33,190 nucleotides of DNA from Rubripirellula sp. (GTDB lineage Bacteria; Planctomycetota; Planctomycetia; Pirellulales; Pirellulaceae): assembly GCA_028823035.1 (NCBI GenBank), contig JAPKCI010000049.1:1-33190 (forward strand), in the 5' to 3' direction. Within the stretch, counting starts at the first letter, position 1. Each line of letters starts with the position of its first letter. Positions 1-9,266 of the stretch are shown in pieces. Made by a program: the position numbers and the translations under genes. The notes under the pieces are model-generated. The model ran no database searches, had not been told where the DNA came from, and saw only the letters and a program-made list of their open reading frames with translations.

Positions 1-1345
1 CGGCGACGCGTCCCACAACCGGATTGTGTTATCAGAACTTCCCGAGGCGATGCGCTTGCCATCCGGGCTGAAACTCACGCTGGTGACAATATCTGCATGT
101 CCCTTGAAGCTGCGGAGTTCCTCGCCCGTGGCCGCGTTCCACAACCGAATTGTCTCATCATAACTTCCCGAGGCAATGCGTGTTCCATCCGGGCTGAAAC
201 GCACGCTGCTGACATGTTCCATATGTCCCTTGAGGGTGTGGAGTTCCTCGCCCGTGGCCGCGTCCCACACCTTCACCGTTTTGTCCCAACTCGCTGAGGC
301 CAGCCGCATACCATCCGGGCTGAAACTCACGCTGTGGACATAACCCGTATGTCCCTTGAGGGTGTGAAGTTCCTCGCCCGTCGACCCGTCCCACAACCGG
401 ATTGTGTGATCAGTACCTCCCGAGGCGATGCGCGTGCCATCCGGGCTGAAGCTCACGCTGGTGACTTCACCCGTATGTCCCTTGAGGGTGTGGCGTTCCT
501 CGCCTATCGACCCGTCCCACAACCGGATTGTGGCATCATAACTTCCCGAGGCAATGCGCGTGCCATCCGGGCTGAAACTCACGCTGGTGACATATTTCGC
601 ATGTCCCCAGAGGGTGTGGAGTTCCTCGCCCGTGGCCGCGTCCCACAACCGGATTGTCCGATCCCCACTTCCCGAGGCGATACGCGTGCCATCCGGGCTG
701 AAACTCACGCTGATGACTTCACCCGTATGTCCCTTGAGGGTGTGGAGTTCCTCGCCCGTGGCCGCGTCCCACAACCGGATTGTCCCATCAGAACTTCCCG
801 AGGCGAAGCGCGTACCATCCGGGCTGAAACTCACACTTAAGACAGCATTCGCATGTCCCTTGAGGGTGTGGAGTACCTGACCCGTCGACGCGTCCCACAA
901 TCGGATTGTCCCATCAGTACATCCCGAGGCGATGCGCGTGCCATCCGGGCTGAAACTCACACTGAAGACAGCATTCATATGTCCCTTGAGGGTGTGGAGT
1001 TCCTCGCCCGTGGCCGCGTCCCACAACTTCACCGTGTTGTCGAAGCTCGCCGAGGCCAGACGCTTCCCGCTCGGGCTGAAGGCCACGCTCATAACCGCAT
1101 CAGTGTGTCCTTTCAGCGTGTGTGACTCCCGCCCGGTGGCCGCGTCCCACACCTTCACAGTGTTGTCAGCACTCGCCGAGGCCAGACGCTGCCCGTCCGG
1201 GCTGAAGGCCACGCTCCTGACATCCTTTGTGTGTCCCTTGAGGGTGTGAAGTTCCTCGCCCGTGGCCGCGTCCCACAACCGGATTAGATCCCCTCCCGAG
1301 GCGATACGCGTGCCATCCGGGCTGAAACTCACGCTGCTGACATAT
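1..1345 (-). repeat. Tandem 126-bp WD40-coding DNA repeats
   Basis: The conserved core atccgggctgaaactcacgc (plus-strand reading) recurs with cores at 61, 187, 313, 439, 565, 691, 817, 943, 1069 (degenerate), 1195 (degenerate) and about 1315. The spacing is exactly 126 bp (42 codons) except for one 120-bp step at the last interval. Repeats are near-identical on the distal side and more diverged nearer the membrane helix. This suggests recent unit duplication or gene conversion at the C-terminal end. The array continues beyond the window. Confidence 0.93.
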
Positions 1346-3150
1346 TCCATTTGTCCATGGAGGGTCAAAGTCGAGCCCTCAAATTGCCGACGTGCCAGAT
1401 ACCACTCGATATTCCGATGCTGTTGAGGCACTCTTTGCAATAGCTCGCGAGCGTCCGCCACACGGTTGTTTTCCCACCTCGTCTTGGCCAGGAAGTAGTT
1501 GGAACGAGCCAGCATCGCTTCCGTTTTTTTCCGGGCTGCGACTGCATCGGTCCGCAGTTGTGACTGCTCAATGGCATTCTCCCTCTCGCTCGCGGCATTC
1601 TGTCTCTCAGTCGTAGCAATCCGGCTTTGCTGCAGTGTCATGATCGGACTGACCGTCGCCAGTATTAACAGCGCCGTTACAGCGATCCCCACGGTCACCT
1701 GATGGCCACGCACCCAGCGGCGGGCCCGAACACTCAGCGGTTCCACCCACGCGGTCACCGGTTCGTCCGCCATCCACGCCTCCAGGTCTGAGACCAGCGC
1801 CCGGGCCGACGGATAACGGTCCTGTGGGTTCCGCGACATCGCTTTCAGGCAGATGGCTTCCAGACCTGCCGGCACGTCCGGATTCACACTGCGCGGACGC
1901 GGAAACTGCCCCTTCTGAGCGCGTTTGAGGATCTCCGGAACGGACAGACGTTCCGATTCACTGCCCGTCTTAGAGGCGCTGATCGGCTCGGTACCCGTCA
2001 GCATCTGATACAGCGTGGCACCCAGACTGTACACGTCCGTTCGGGGACCCAACTCGTCCATTCGACCGGACGCCTGTTCCGGACTCATGAACTGCGGGGT
2101 GCCCAACGCACTACCCATCTGAGTCTCGGTGGCTGAACCACCCGAACCGGGGACCAGTGGCGCTTCCTGATCCAGATTACCGCTGGACTTCACCGTGTCG
2201 CCTGTGCCCGTCGTCGCCTTGGCCAAGCCCCAGTCCACGACCAGTGTCTCACCATACTTCCCCAGCATGATGTTGCCGGGTTTCAAGTCACGATGCAGGA
2301 CACCGCGACTGTGCGCGTATTCCATCGCAAAACAGACGTCGATGAACCGGCTGATCAGTTCCCGGAACTGAACATCGTGCGCATAGGCCTGACGGGACAC
2401 ATTCGAGGCTCCCTCTGCCCGCTGCTGGTGAAAGGTGTCGATCGCCTCTTTCAGGCTGTCGCCCCGAATGAACCGCATCGCATAAAACGGACTCCCGTCC
2501 TGAAAATGCCCCAGTCCGTATACCGGCACGATCCCCGGATGTTCCAGACCGCCAGTGACCTGCGCTTCCAGCAGAAACCGCTGCCGTGCGTCCTGACTGG
2601 ACCGGTGCTGGGATTTGATCTCCTTGAACGCCACTTCACGGTTGAATTCCCGGTCCACAGCAATGGACACCCGGCCCAGTCCGCCTTCGGCATGCGGACG
2701 CAGAATCTGGAAACGCAGTTCCGACTGATCGGGATGCGGTGGCATCGCCAGGGTCCGGCCGTCTGCGTCAGGATCTGTAGCCGAGGAAGCTTGGGACAAC
2801 ATGCCGGCTTCCCCGTCCGCAGCGTTGGGGACATGCAGCAGGCTGGCCTGCACGTCCGGGTCGGCAAGACTCTGCAGCGCATCCGCTGTGATCCCCACAG
2901 AACTGAGTCCCTGCAGGCTCTGCTGAGCATCGCCCCCGTGCTGTGTGATATGCGCATCGACCAGTTGTTCCAGCACATCCCGCTGTGACTGCGGCATGAG
3001 TTCTCGGTCGACCAGGACTTCGCCCAGCGACTGTGTCTTTGCCAGTGTCCAGGCCTGCATGGCATCGATCAGGCCGTCCCGCGTGATAAAGTCCATCTGC
3101 AGAGCGAGTATGCCGAACAGTAAATTGCGGTCAGAGGTGGAGGATGTCAT
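1..3150 (-). CDS. Ser/Thr protein kinase with C-terminal WD40 propeller (partial, runs off left edge)
   Basis: Membrane-anchored eukaryotic-like kinase. The frame opens at ATG 3150-3148 and stays open for all 1050 codons to base 1, so the C-terminus is missing. An N-terminal helical module (about residues 8-65) precedes the kinase domain (about 145-430). Visible kinase motifs are the Gly loop EGGLGRVS (155-162), VAFKEI with the ATP lysine K176, HRDLKPGN (286-293), DWG in place of DFG (306-308) and GTPQFMSPEQA. A single hydrophobic helix follows near residue 480, then a charged coiled-coil-like stretch, then from about residue 600 eleven visible WD40 blades of the form SVSFSPDGTRIASGS...IRLWDAATGEELHTLKGH. 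DWG and WD40 fusions are common in planctomycete kinases (family knowledge). The kinase likely faces the cytoplasm and the propeller the other side (inference). Substrate unknown. Confidence 0.95.
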   Translation of the reverse strand, partial: MTSSTSDRNLLFGILALQMDFITRDGLIDAMQAWTLAKTQSLGEVLVDRELMPQSQRDVLEQLVDAHITQHGGDAQQSLQGLSSVGITADALQSLADPDVQASLLHVPNAADGEAGMLSQASSATDPDADGRTLAMPPHPDQSELRFQILRPHAEGGLGRVSIAVDREFNREVAFKEIKSQHRSSQDARQRFLLEAQVTGGLEHPGIVPVYGLGHFQDGSPFYAMRFIRGDSLKEAIDTFHQQRAEGASNVSRQAYAHDVQFRELISRFIDVCFAMEYAHSRGVLHRDLKPGNIMLGKYGETLVVDWGLAKATTGTGDTVKSSGNLDQEAPLVPGSGGSATETQMGSALGTPQFMSPEQASGRMDELGPRTDVYSLGATLYQMLTGTEPISASKTGSESERLSVPEILKRAQKGQFPRPRSVNPDVPAGLEAICLKAMSRNPQDRYPSARALVSDLEAWMADEPVTAWVEPLSVRARRWVRGHQVTVGIAVTALLILATVSPIMTLQQSRIATTERQNAASERENAIEQSQLRTDAVAARKKTEAMLARSNYFLAKTRWENNRVADARELLQRVPQQHRNIEWYLARRQFEGSTLTLHGQMEYVSSVSFSPDGTRIASGGDLIRLWDAATGEELHTLKGHTKDVRSVAFSPDGQRLASASADNTVKVWDAATGRESHTLKGHTDAVMSVAFSPSGKRLASASFDNTVKLWDAATGEELHTLKGHMNAVFSVSFSPDGTRIASGCTDGTIRLWDASTGQVLHTLKGHANAVLSVSFSPDGTRFASGSSDGTIRLWDAATGEELHTLKGHTGEVISVSFSPDGTRIASGSGDRTIRLWDAATGEELHTLWGHAKYVTSVSFSPDGTRIASGSYDATIRLWDGSIGEERHTLKGHTGEVTSVSFSPDGTRIASGGTDHTIRLWDGSTGEELHTLKGHTGYVHSVSFSPDGMRLASASWDKTVKVWDAATGEELHTLKGHMEHVSSVRFSPDGTRIASGSYDETIRLWNAATGEELRSFKGHADIVTSVSFSPDGKRIASGSSDNTIRLWDASP

Positions 3151-3401
3151 CAAAGTGGCCCTTGAACAAACACCAGCGGAAGCACTCCTCATTCTACACG
3201 ATCAGGGGAGGCCCGTTTCAGACCGGCCTCGGTGGGCGTTGATTGTCAGTTTTAGTTGTTTGTCTCTGCTGCGAACGGCCAAGGCCTGCCACTGCGTGTG
3301 CTGTGGCATCGAGTTCGAAAAAAACTCAAAAAGTGTGTCCGGTGTTTGCCGCCGTTTGCAATCTACTGGTGAAGGCGACACATGAGAAAGGGCCTCAAAC
3401 C

Positions 3402-3719
3402 ATGAATATGACGAAAACAATATCGAGTATCGAATACAGGATGCTCCGCGCGGTATTGCTGGGAACAACTCTGGTCGAAACCGCTCAGGCGGATCCCTTG
3501 GACCAATCGAGTCCGAAGATTCCCCACGGCATGTACAGTGACGTTCTGCGTTATGAAACCGAACTGGCGTTTGAGCGGGGTGATTTCGGGTTGGCTTTCG
3601 AGCTGCTCGATGAACTCGATCCACGGCTCGGCCGACCGCCCGTTCGCCGCAAACCGCACAGGCGACAACCGCCAATCCACAGGACTTCGGGAGCGATACC
3701 GAGGTCCTGTTGCGCGTAG
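3402..3719 (+). CDS. Possible small secreted protein, unknown; may be broken
   Basis: No family recognised. ATG 3402 opens a 105-residue frame with a signal-like start (hydrophobic stretch LRAVLLGTTLVETAQA, then ADPLDQSS). Plausible globular sequence follows to about residue 75 (YSDVLRYETELAFERGDFGLAFELLDEL). The rest is Arg/Pro-rich and unlike a folded domain. The other two plus frames stay open past this point, so a frameshift near 3640 is possible. It is divergent from the kinase. The stretch 3151-3401 should hold the kinase promoter, but I see no convincing -35/-10 pair. 3720-3930 shows nothing recognisable. Confidence 0.3.
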   Translation: MNMTKTISSIEYRMLRAVLLGTTLVETAQADPLDQSSPKIPHGMYSDVLRYETELAFERGDFGLAFELLDELDPRLGRPPVRRKPHRRQPPIHRTSGAIPRSCCA

Positions 3720-3930
3720 GGTCAAAAAACTCCGCCAACCGTTAAAGGCAGGAGAGTCTTGCACTTCAGAAATCTGAAACATCGTAATCTCAGCCGGTTG
3801 ATCCTTCGCCAAGTGGTGGGCGGTGGTTTTTACACTCAAGAGATGAGCCGCTCCCGTGGCGAGAGGTTCCGTGTGACATGTCTCATGCAAACATGACAGT
3901 AATGCACTCTTGTGTCACTCGAACCTCTAT

Positions 3931-5649
3931 TCAACTGATTTCGACATCGCACTCGGGTAAACGACGCTTGAGATCCTGAGTCGTTACGTCGTTGAACCGG
4001 GTAGCTCTCAAACCCAATTGTCGCAGGCTGGTAAATGAAGCCAGAGTGTCGGTGTCGAAATGACTAAGTTGACTGTTGCCAGAGAGATCCAGGAATGTCA
4101 AGGCGGAAGCAAGTGGCGTGAGCAATTTAAGCTTGTCACCGTCGATGTCACAGCAGCACAGCATGAGCATCTGCAGGTCGGAAAACCGAGAGATGGTCAA
4201 CAGCCATTCATCCGACAGCGAGACTTCTTGCAAAAGAAGACTTCCCAGTTTTCCTAAATCCAATTCATCTTTAACACAACGTTCGAGGAACTGGAGTTGC
4301 ATACTGGGTTCGCAAAACATCAAGTTCAGGTCGCAAAGACGTCCTTCGTCAATTTCCACCTCTCCGTTTTGATCTGCCACTGCATCGGCGAACTCCTTGA
4401 TTTTCCAATCGCCCTCTGGGGTGTCTTCCGTCTCGCCCGCCGCGTGCCCCGGTTTCGCTGTTTCGCCGTGGACAACCTCAATGTTGAGTGCACTCGCCAA
4501 ACGCTCCGCAAACGGAGCGAGTTGGCCACGAGCAGATTCCTCCGTATTCCGAGATTTCGTAGACGTCAACAACGTGTAGTCCTTGCCGTCAACTGACAGC
4601 GCGATTTCACTTCGGTAACCAGCGTCGTCTTGTTTGATTGCCGTCAAATACAAGGGCTGCAAGACGTCAAATGGAACAGTGAACTCGCTCTTTTTCTGAT
4701 AGCGATATGTTCCATCCTCCCTGGTGGCGCCCATTCTGACGGTCAGAACACGGCTTCTCCAGTCGAAAACGAAATCTCGCGATGGATGCGCTAACCGATA
4801 GCTGGAAGCGGCCCGCCAGGCAATTGCTCCAATAACAACTGCTGCGATACCCTCAACAAGCGACACGTTCAGCCTGTCACTGAAATAGTCGATGAACGCG
4901 AAAGTGAGCAGACTGAGCAACAGGAATGTGACCAGGCCGCAACCCATTGCACAACCGGAAGAGTCGTCAGAAACCGAGACGCGTTCGCCGGACGGCATGA
5001 ATGCAACGGTTTCTACATGCTCGATGTCCCTCAGTTCGGAGACGACAGCTTTCGCATTCTTCTGTCTTCCCGACAGCGCGTAGCCAACGAAATTGAGGAC
5101 CCACGTGATTGGCAGGAATGCCGCATCCCCAAGCCACGAAAACGGACGATATGTATTATTGATAATCCATGCAGGAAAGAGGAACAGCGAGCCCAGTGCA
5201 AACCAAAACGCGAACTCCAAAACGGGGACGCCAGTTTCCAATACCGCTTTATCAGGATCACTGGGATCGTAGTAAACAGAGACCTTTGCACCAACGGGAT
5301 ATGTCTCTGGAAGTCTCCGAAGTCTGATTTTGCTATTTGTCCCAAGTTGGGAACCGAGCAGTTCATCGACATTCAACGAGTTTCCTTGGAATCGCTGACC
5401 AGACACGGAATAGTCGAAGGCAATCTCGATGGTTGTGGTCGTGCTATCAGGTGTCCCTGGTTTAGTTGAATCTGTGCCGTGTATTTGCGCGTCGGCCTTT
5501 GTTATCGTGCCTTCCGTTGTTTCCCACGTATAACTACTTCGCAGCCCCACAGCCAGCAAGCAAAACAGGTGGAACGTCATCCAAGCACCGACAGCGAAGC
5601 AGACGACAAACAAGAGTCGTGGGACAAGTAGTCTGTTCTTTGCATTCAT
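3931..5649 (-). CDS. DUF3592 multi-pass membrane protein with LRR-like C-terminus
   Basis: A 572-residue integral membrane protein ending in TGA. Residues about 12-36 form a first membrane helix. About 40-140 read as a DUF3592 domain: TTEGTITKADAQ, IEIAFDYSVSGQRFQGN and YPVGAKVSVYYDPSDPDKAVLETG are the family's usual strings. Further helices lie near 143-163, 178-192, 232-257 and 262-280. The C-terminal third is soluble. Its last 90 residues look like degenerate leucine-rich repeats (LTPLASALTFLDLSGNSQLSHF, then SLRQLGLRATRFND, quoted separately), a pattern seen in planctomycete proteins that end in short LRR tails. DUF3592 has no assigned biochemical role. The gene stands alone on the minus strand, divergent from the sulfatase remnant. 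Confidence 0.8.
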   Translation of the reverse strand: MNAKNRLLVPRLLFVVCFAVGAWMTFHLFCLLAVGLRSSYTWETTEGTITKADAQIHGTDSTKPGTPDSTTTTIEIAFDYSVSGQRFQGNSLNVDELLGSQLGTNSKIRLRRLPETYPVGAKVSVYYDPSDPDKAVLETGVPVLEFAFWFALGSLFLFPAWIINNTYRPFSWLGDAAFLPITWVLNFVGYALSGRQKNAKAVVSELRDIEHVETVAFMPSGERVSVSDDSSGCAMGCGLVTFLLLSLLTFAFIDYFSDRLNVSLVEGIAAVVIGAIAWRAASSYRLAHPSRDFVFDWRSRVLTVRMGATREDGTYRYQKKSEFTVPFDVLQPLYLTAIKQDDAGYRSEIALSVDGKDYTLLTSTKSRNTEESARGQLAPFAERLASALNIEVVHGETAKPGHAAGETEDTPEGDWKIKEFADAVADQNGEVEIDEGRLCDLNLMFCEPSMQLQFLERCVKDELDLGKLGSLLLQEVSLSDEWLLTISRFSDLQMLMLCCCDIDGDKLKLLTPLASALTFLDLSGNSQLSHFDTDTLASFTSLRQLGLRATRFNDVTTQDLKRRLPECDVEIS

Positions 5650-6017
5650 CGTTTATGGATCCGCAAACTAGTGTCTGAGTTGTCAGTTGGAGGAGGGCAA
5701 AGGATATATTGGAGATCACGACCGCCGGCGGCTAGATTGGAATCCTTTGGGAAACCGAACGTATTCTGCGATGGACCATGGCGGCCATTTCCTCCGACCT
5801 CGGTTAGCGCGCATGACCTGCCTCGAAAGCTTTTCTTGATTTCACATAATACAGAATTGCCAAACTGAATTTCGCTCCATTGCGTGCTTGAATTCCGGGT
5901 GCGAGAATGAACGGTGACATTTCCCAAAAGGAACAGCTTGAGGACAAAAAGTTGTACTGACAGACCGGTCGGCATCGTCATCTCGACCGTTGAGTGCGAA
6001 TTTAGGACAATGGATTT
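5650..6017. other. Divergent intergenic region
   Basis: 368 bp between the divergent starts of the DUF3592 gene and the sulfatase remnant. Open frames on both strands here are low in quality and have no recognisable domain. Promoters for both sides should lie here, but I cannot pick a confident -35/-10 pair. Confidence 0.4.
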
Positions 6018-6371
6018 ATGACAAAACTAATCATATTACTTCTTCTGTATATGTTTCCGCTCCTCGCCTGGGGCGGCGACAAACCGAACATCATATTCAT
6101 TCTTTCAGACGATGTCGGCACAGGTGACATTAAATGTTACTACAAACCATCGCAGGTAGAGACGACCAATATCGACATACTGGCTGCACAGGGAATGCGT
6201 TTCACGCAGGCCTATGCTCTTGGTTCAGTTTGCTCACCTACTCGCTATCCATGGGTCGTCAGCCCCAGCAGACTGGCAAACGCACTGGGTTACCAATTCA
6301 AGTATTCGTGCCGTGAGACGTTGCAGCGGATCATCAACGGATCGAAACTTGGCGAGACGCGATCGACATGA
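6018..6371 (+). pseudogene. Sulfatase N-terminal fragment, frameshifted
   Basis: Starts with a clear signal peptide, then the sulfatase opening DKPNIIFILSDDVGTGD with the metal-binding Asp pair. It continues through NIDILAAQGMRFTQAYALGS to the formylglycine motif C-S-P-T-R (about residues 73-77), followed by Y. After that the frame fails. The family continuation (a ...MTGRYPxRTG type string) is found one frame over as MGRQPQQTGKRTG near 6250-6290, and that frame stops at about 6316. The original frame drifts to a TGA at 6369-6371. Only about 95 of the usual 430-550 residues remain, so it cannot be a working sulfatase. The terminal TGA overlaps the ATG of the acyltransferase gene, an accidental or inherited coupling. 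Confidence 0.8.
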
Positions 6372-7786
6372 CCCGTTCCTTCCCTCTTACCACGTTCGAA
6401 GAATTTCTGTATTGGCAAGACCGGCCCGCATATCCGTGTAGTTGCTTCATACGACTGCAGTTTTTTGGGCGACTGATGCGTCCCGCGTTGGAGAGCGCGT
6501 TACAGACAACTTTGGAACGTCACGTCCTGCTACGATCGCGCATCGAGCAACGGGGGCGACGGCTAAATTGGGTGCCTGACGAGGAGCCGCAACCGCGGAT
6601 CACATGGTCCACTGGCCCAACCGGCGGCCCCATGCCAACAGCAACCCATCTGGACCTCACGAAAGAAATCGGCTTGCGATTGGCGATCGTTGAATCGCCG
6701 GACGAAACGACATCCGCGTTGACGCTCCAGTTCCATCATGCCTGTTGCGATGGAGCTGGCATCTTCAACTTCATTAATGATCTACTTATCTCGTACGCAC
6801 TGGAGACAGGCGAGTCGTCGGAACGCGTTCGGCTACCGGACTTGGATCCGCAGCGACTGGCCCAGCGCGGCGACTATGGATTGTCCGCCACAGGGTTTAT
6901 CAAGATCTTTCGCAAACAACTGATCGGCCTGCAGGGCGCCTGGCAGTTTCTTCGGCGTGCGCCAACGCCGCTCCTTCCCCATGAGGTTCATTCCCACGAC
7001 GCTCCGCCGCCCGAGCAGTACCCAACGATCGTTTCTCACCGTTTTGATGCTGATGAAACGCGGGCGATGCGCGACGTCGCCAAACGGCAACAAGCGACGT
7101 TCAACGACCTCTTGGCGAGAGACATCTTCCTGGCCATGGCGGACTTACGGCGTGAAAGTCTAGTTTCAGATTCGGCGTCTTCCGCAAGCGGCTCGGAAAA
7201 CGACTGGCTGCGCATGATGGTGCCGATGAACTTGCGTAGCAAGGACGATCGCTTGTTACCCGCGGCGAATGTCGTCAGCTCCGTTTTCCTGGATCGTCGA
7301 GGAAAGCAATGCGACCGACCGCAGAAACTGTTACAAAGTATCCACGACGAAATGCAATTGATCCGTGACAATCAACTAGGATTGACATTCATTTTCGGTC
7401 TGAAGATTTCGAAGCTTCTTCCTGGCGGATTGCGTAAAGCTGCTCGCAAAAACAAATGCACCACCACATGCATTTTCACGAATCTTGGCAAGCCTTTGCT
7501 ACGTTGCCGATTACCCAAACAGGATCAACGTCTGGTGGCCGGCAACGTCGTCCTGGACGACATGAAATTACTCGCCCCAATCTGCCCCTACAATTGCGTG
7601 ACGTTTGCTGCAAACCATTACGCGGATCGACTTTCGATCACCCTTCACTACGATCCGCGAGCCATCTCTGCAGCGGTCGCGCAAATGCTGCTGGACAAAT
7701 TCGTGCAGCATTGCAAAAAATCCGTCGGCGGCGCTGCGCCCATTCCAGTGCTTAATGGAACCGCAGTAGCCAATGTGCCGCGTTGA
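6368..7786 (+). CDS. Condensation-domain acyltransferase-like protein
   Basis: A stand-alone 472-residue protein of the NRPS-condensation / PapA / wax-ester-synthase superfold. The active-site motif HHxxxDG is intact as HHACCDG (residues 123-129), preceded by the usual ALTLQF strand. The N-terminus (FPLTTFEEFLYWQDRP) matches the first helix of such domains, and LERHVLLRSRI is the normal companion segment. No carrier-protein or adenylation domain is attached. Known relatives transfer acyl groups from CoA or carrier thioesters to alcohols or amines; the substrate here is unknown. Its ATG lies in an ATGA overlap with the dead sulfatase. With the MMPL exporter and reductase downstream it recalls acyltransferase-plus-MmpL lipid loci (inference). 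Confidence 0.82.
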   Translation: MTRSFPLTTFEEFLYWQDRPAYPCSCFIRLQFFGRLMRPALESALQTTLERHVLLRSRIEQRGRRLNWVPDEEPQPRITWSTGPTGGPMPTATHLDLTKEIGLRLAIVESPDETTSALTLQFHHACCDGAGIFNFINDLLISYALETGESSERVRLPDLDPQRLAQRGDYGLSATGFIKIFRKQLIGLQGAWQFLRRAPTPLLPHEVHSHDAPPPEQYPTIVSHRFDADETRAMRDVAKRQQATFNDLLARDIFLAMADLRRESLVSDSASSASGSENDWLRMMVPMNLRSKDDRLLPAANVVSSVFLDRRGKQCDRPQKLLQSIHDEMQLIRDNQLGLTFIFGLKISKLLPGGLRKAARKNKCTTTCIFTNLGKPLLRCRLPKQDQRLVAGNVVLDDMKLLAPICPYNCVTFAANHYADRLSITLHYDPRAISAAVAQMLLDKFVQHCKKSVGGAAPIPVLNGTAVANVPR

Positions 7787-7830
7787 GCGACAAGGAAAAG
7801 GTCCGTTCATCGTTGGGACCGGGCCGCGCG

Positions 7831-7842
7831 TTGGGCGCCCAA
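7831..7842. promoter_or_regulatory. 12-bp perfect palindrome (possible operator)
   Basis: ttgggcgcccaa is a perfect palindrome, extendable to 18 bp with one mismatched pair. It lies 45 bp after the acyltransferase stop in the gap between convergent genes. No regulator is known. Chance is a real alternative. Confidence 0.2.
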
Positions 7843-7876
7843 TGCGTTTGCCCACTGGCCCTCATTCAAGCCAGAG

Positions 7877-7893
7877 GGAACTCGAGAAGTTCC
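7877..7893. terminator. Hairpin between convergent genes
   Basis: Inverted repeat ggaact / agttcc (6-bp stem, 5-base loop cgaga). It sits between the acyltransferase (plus) and the glycosyltransferase (minus). It has no T-tract on either side, so it is a weak candidate for a shared terminator. Confidence 0.2.
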
Positions 7894-7991
7894 GACGTGG
7901 GCCACCGCTCCTGCACCAACGGTGTTGAATGACGGATTACGCCCCAACAGCGAACTTACTGACGCGTGACATCGTGCAGAGTAAGAGGCTA

Positions 7992-9266
7992 TCAGATGAC
8001 GGATTCAGTAGGGTCTGTACCGCTGGGCGAAACATAGGGGTGGTAGGCAACCATCTCGACGTCGCGGTCACCATGGATCCGATATTCAATCCCGCGCCAC
8101 GAGACCGTCCGTTTGCAGAGAGCTGTGGCGAGAGCAAAGGGATACAACACTTGGGTCAGCAGCATCGCCGCGGATACCCGCAACAAGTCGCCCCATCCTT
8201 GCCAACGGATCGGTTCCCCGTGGAGAGCCACCGTTCGACGAATCGCAAGCTCAATTATCAAAATCGCAAGCAGAGAGCTTCCCCAATAGGTCGCAATCCC
8301 GCTGCCCGCGATGACGGCCACTGGCACGTTGCCAGCGATCACTCCCGTGGCAACCATCGCGATAGAAAGTCCTTGCGTGACGGCCAGATTCAAGGCGTGT
8401 AGGCCAACAAATCGCCAACCGGAACCACACGACTTCGCGGCAAGTAATTGTCGCTGTACCCAGCGCACGAAGCTTCCTGTAGTAATCTCCTCCCGATTCA
8501 CCATCATCACAGTTGGTACGAAGTGAACGCGCAATCCGTGTTCGTGCATTTTTCGGTGAACGGTAGCATCATCCACAAAAGCTCGCTGCCAGGCCGCTAG
8601 CAACTCCACTTTGTGAATCGTCGATATCCGCATCGCCATACTGCCCGCCCAAGTGATCCTGTTCAGCCAGACTTGGACAACGGCCCCCGCATTCCAGCAA
8701 TAGCGGATCCAGGATCCCCACCGACGGCCGCTGGGCACGTACCATCGGTTTCCGGTCGCGACACCCACGGATTCGTCTGCGAGCGGACTCACCAACTCCG
8801 CCAGCCAAGTAGCATGTGGCAGCACATCTCCATCCAGAAAGGCAGCTACCTCATACGTCTCGTCGATTTGTTCCAGCGCCTTGATCAACGAACTGCATTT
8901 CAGACTGCAGGTGGTGTGTGGGGACTCCAGTACACAGATATTCAAGCGTTCAGATGCATCGTTTGCACGCAACGCTTCCACATCGCGTAGGACGGGATCT
9001 TTGGCATGATCGACAACGACAAAGATCGAGTAGTCTTCGTAGTCTTGCTTGAGCAAACGACTTAAACAATCCGACAAATAGGGATCCGGTCCACGCAGCG
9101 CCAAAATGACGGCAGCACGCGGCCTTGTCTGCGGCGCACTGTCCGTTGGCCTAGCGGAACCAAACCTTCGCACAAACGCTAGCACAACGCCGATTTGACT
9201 AACGGACAGAATGAAACAGAGTCCGAGCGCGACGCAAGCCGTGATGACCATGGAATGCTCTACCAA
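7992..9266 (-). CDS. Membrane glycosyltransferase, GT2 family (paralog A)
   Basis: A 424-residue membrane GT2-type enzyme. It has an N-terminal helix (about 7-32), a GT-A catalytic domain starting AAVILALRGPDPYLSDCL (51-68), the DxD metal/nucleotide-sugar site as FLDGDVLPHATW (D145, D147), and an RWVQRQLLAAK segment in the usual QxxRW position. Several helices follow at about 300-385. Likely reaction: transfer of a sugar from a nucleotide donor to a membrane lipid, on the cytoplasmic face (family knowledge plus inference). It shares with paralog B (16003-17349) the strings CSLKCSSL, ATGNRWY, RGIEY and YHPYV, so the two are clear duplicates. Its start overlaps the stop of the upstream methyltransferase by 7 bp, which indicates a two-gene operon. 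Confidence 0.85.
   Translation of the reverse strand: MVEHSMVITACVALGLCFILSVSQIGVVLAFVRRFGSARPTDSAPQTRPRAAVILALRGPDPYLSDCLSRLLKQDYEDYSIFVVVDHAKDPVLRDVEALRANDASERLNICVLESPHTTCSLKCSSLIKALEQIDETYEVAAFLDGDVLPHATWLAELVSPLADESVGVATGNRWYVPSGRRWGSWIRYCWNAGAVVQVWLNRITWAGSMAMRISTIHKVELLAAWQRAFVDDATVHRKMHEHGLRVHFVPTVMMVNREEITTGSFVRWVQRQLLAAKSCGSGWRFVGLHALNLAVTQGLSIAMVATGVIAGNVPVAVIAGSGIATYWGSSLLAILIIELAIRRTVALHGEPIRWQGWGDLLRVSAAMLLTQVLYPFALATALCKRTVSWRGIEYRIHGDRDVEMVAYHPYVSPSGTDPTESVI

Noticed and set aside
97-1249. Several plus-strand ORFs with repeated MSLEGVEFLARGRV-type sequence
   Set aside because: They are antisense shadows of the WD40 repeats. Their repetition mirrors the 126-bp unit, and the minus frame has the real domain pattern.
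1-1345. CRISPR-like regular repeats
   Set aside because: The 126-bp period has no short repeat/spacer structure, and the whole unit codes for WD40 blades.
2293-2988. 231-residue plus-strand ORF
   Set aside because: Lies antisense to the kinase domain, whose motifs (HRDLKPGN, DWG, SPEQA) are unmistakable on the minus strand.
3243-3401. Upstream extension of the small secreted ORF
   Set aside because: Cys/Arg-rich with no signal-peptide logic; the hydrophobic leader begins only after ATG 3402.
5646-5981. 111-residue minus ORF before the DUF3592 gene
   Set aside because: No domain, membrane segment or ribosome binding site; composition looks random.
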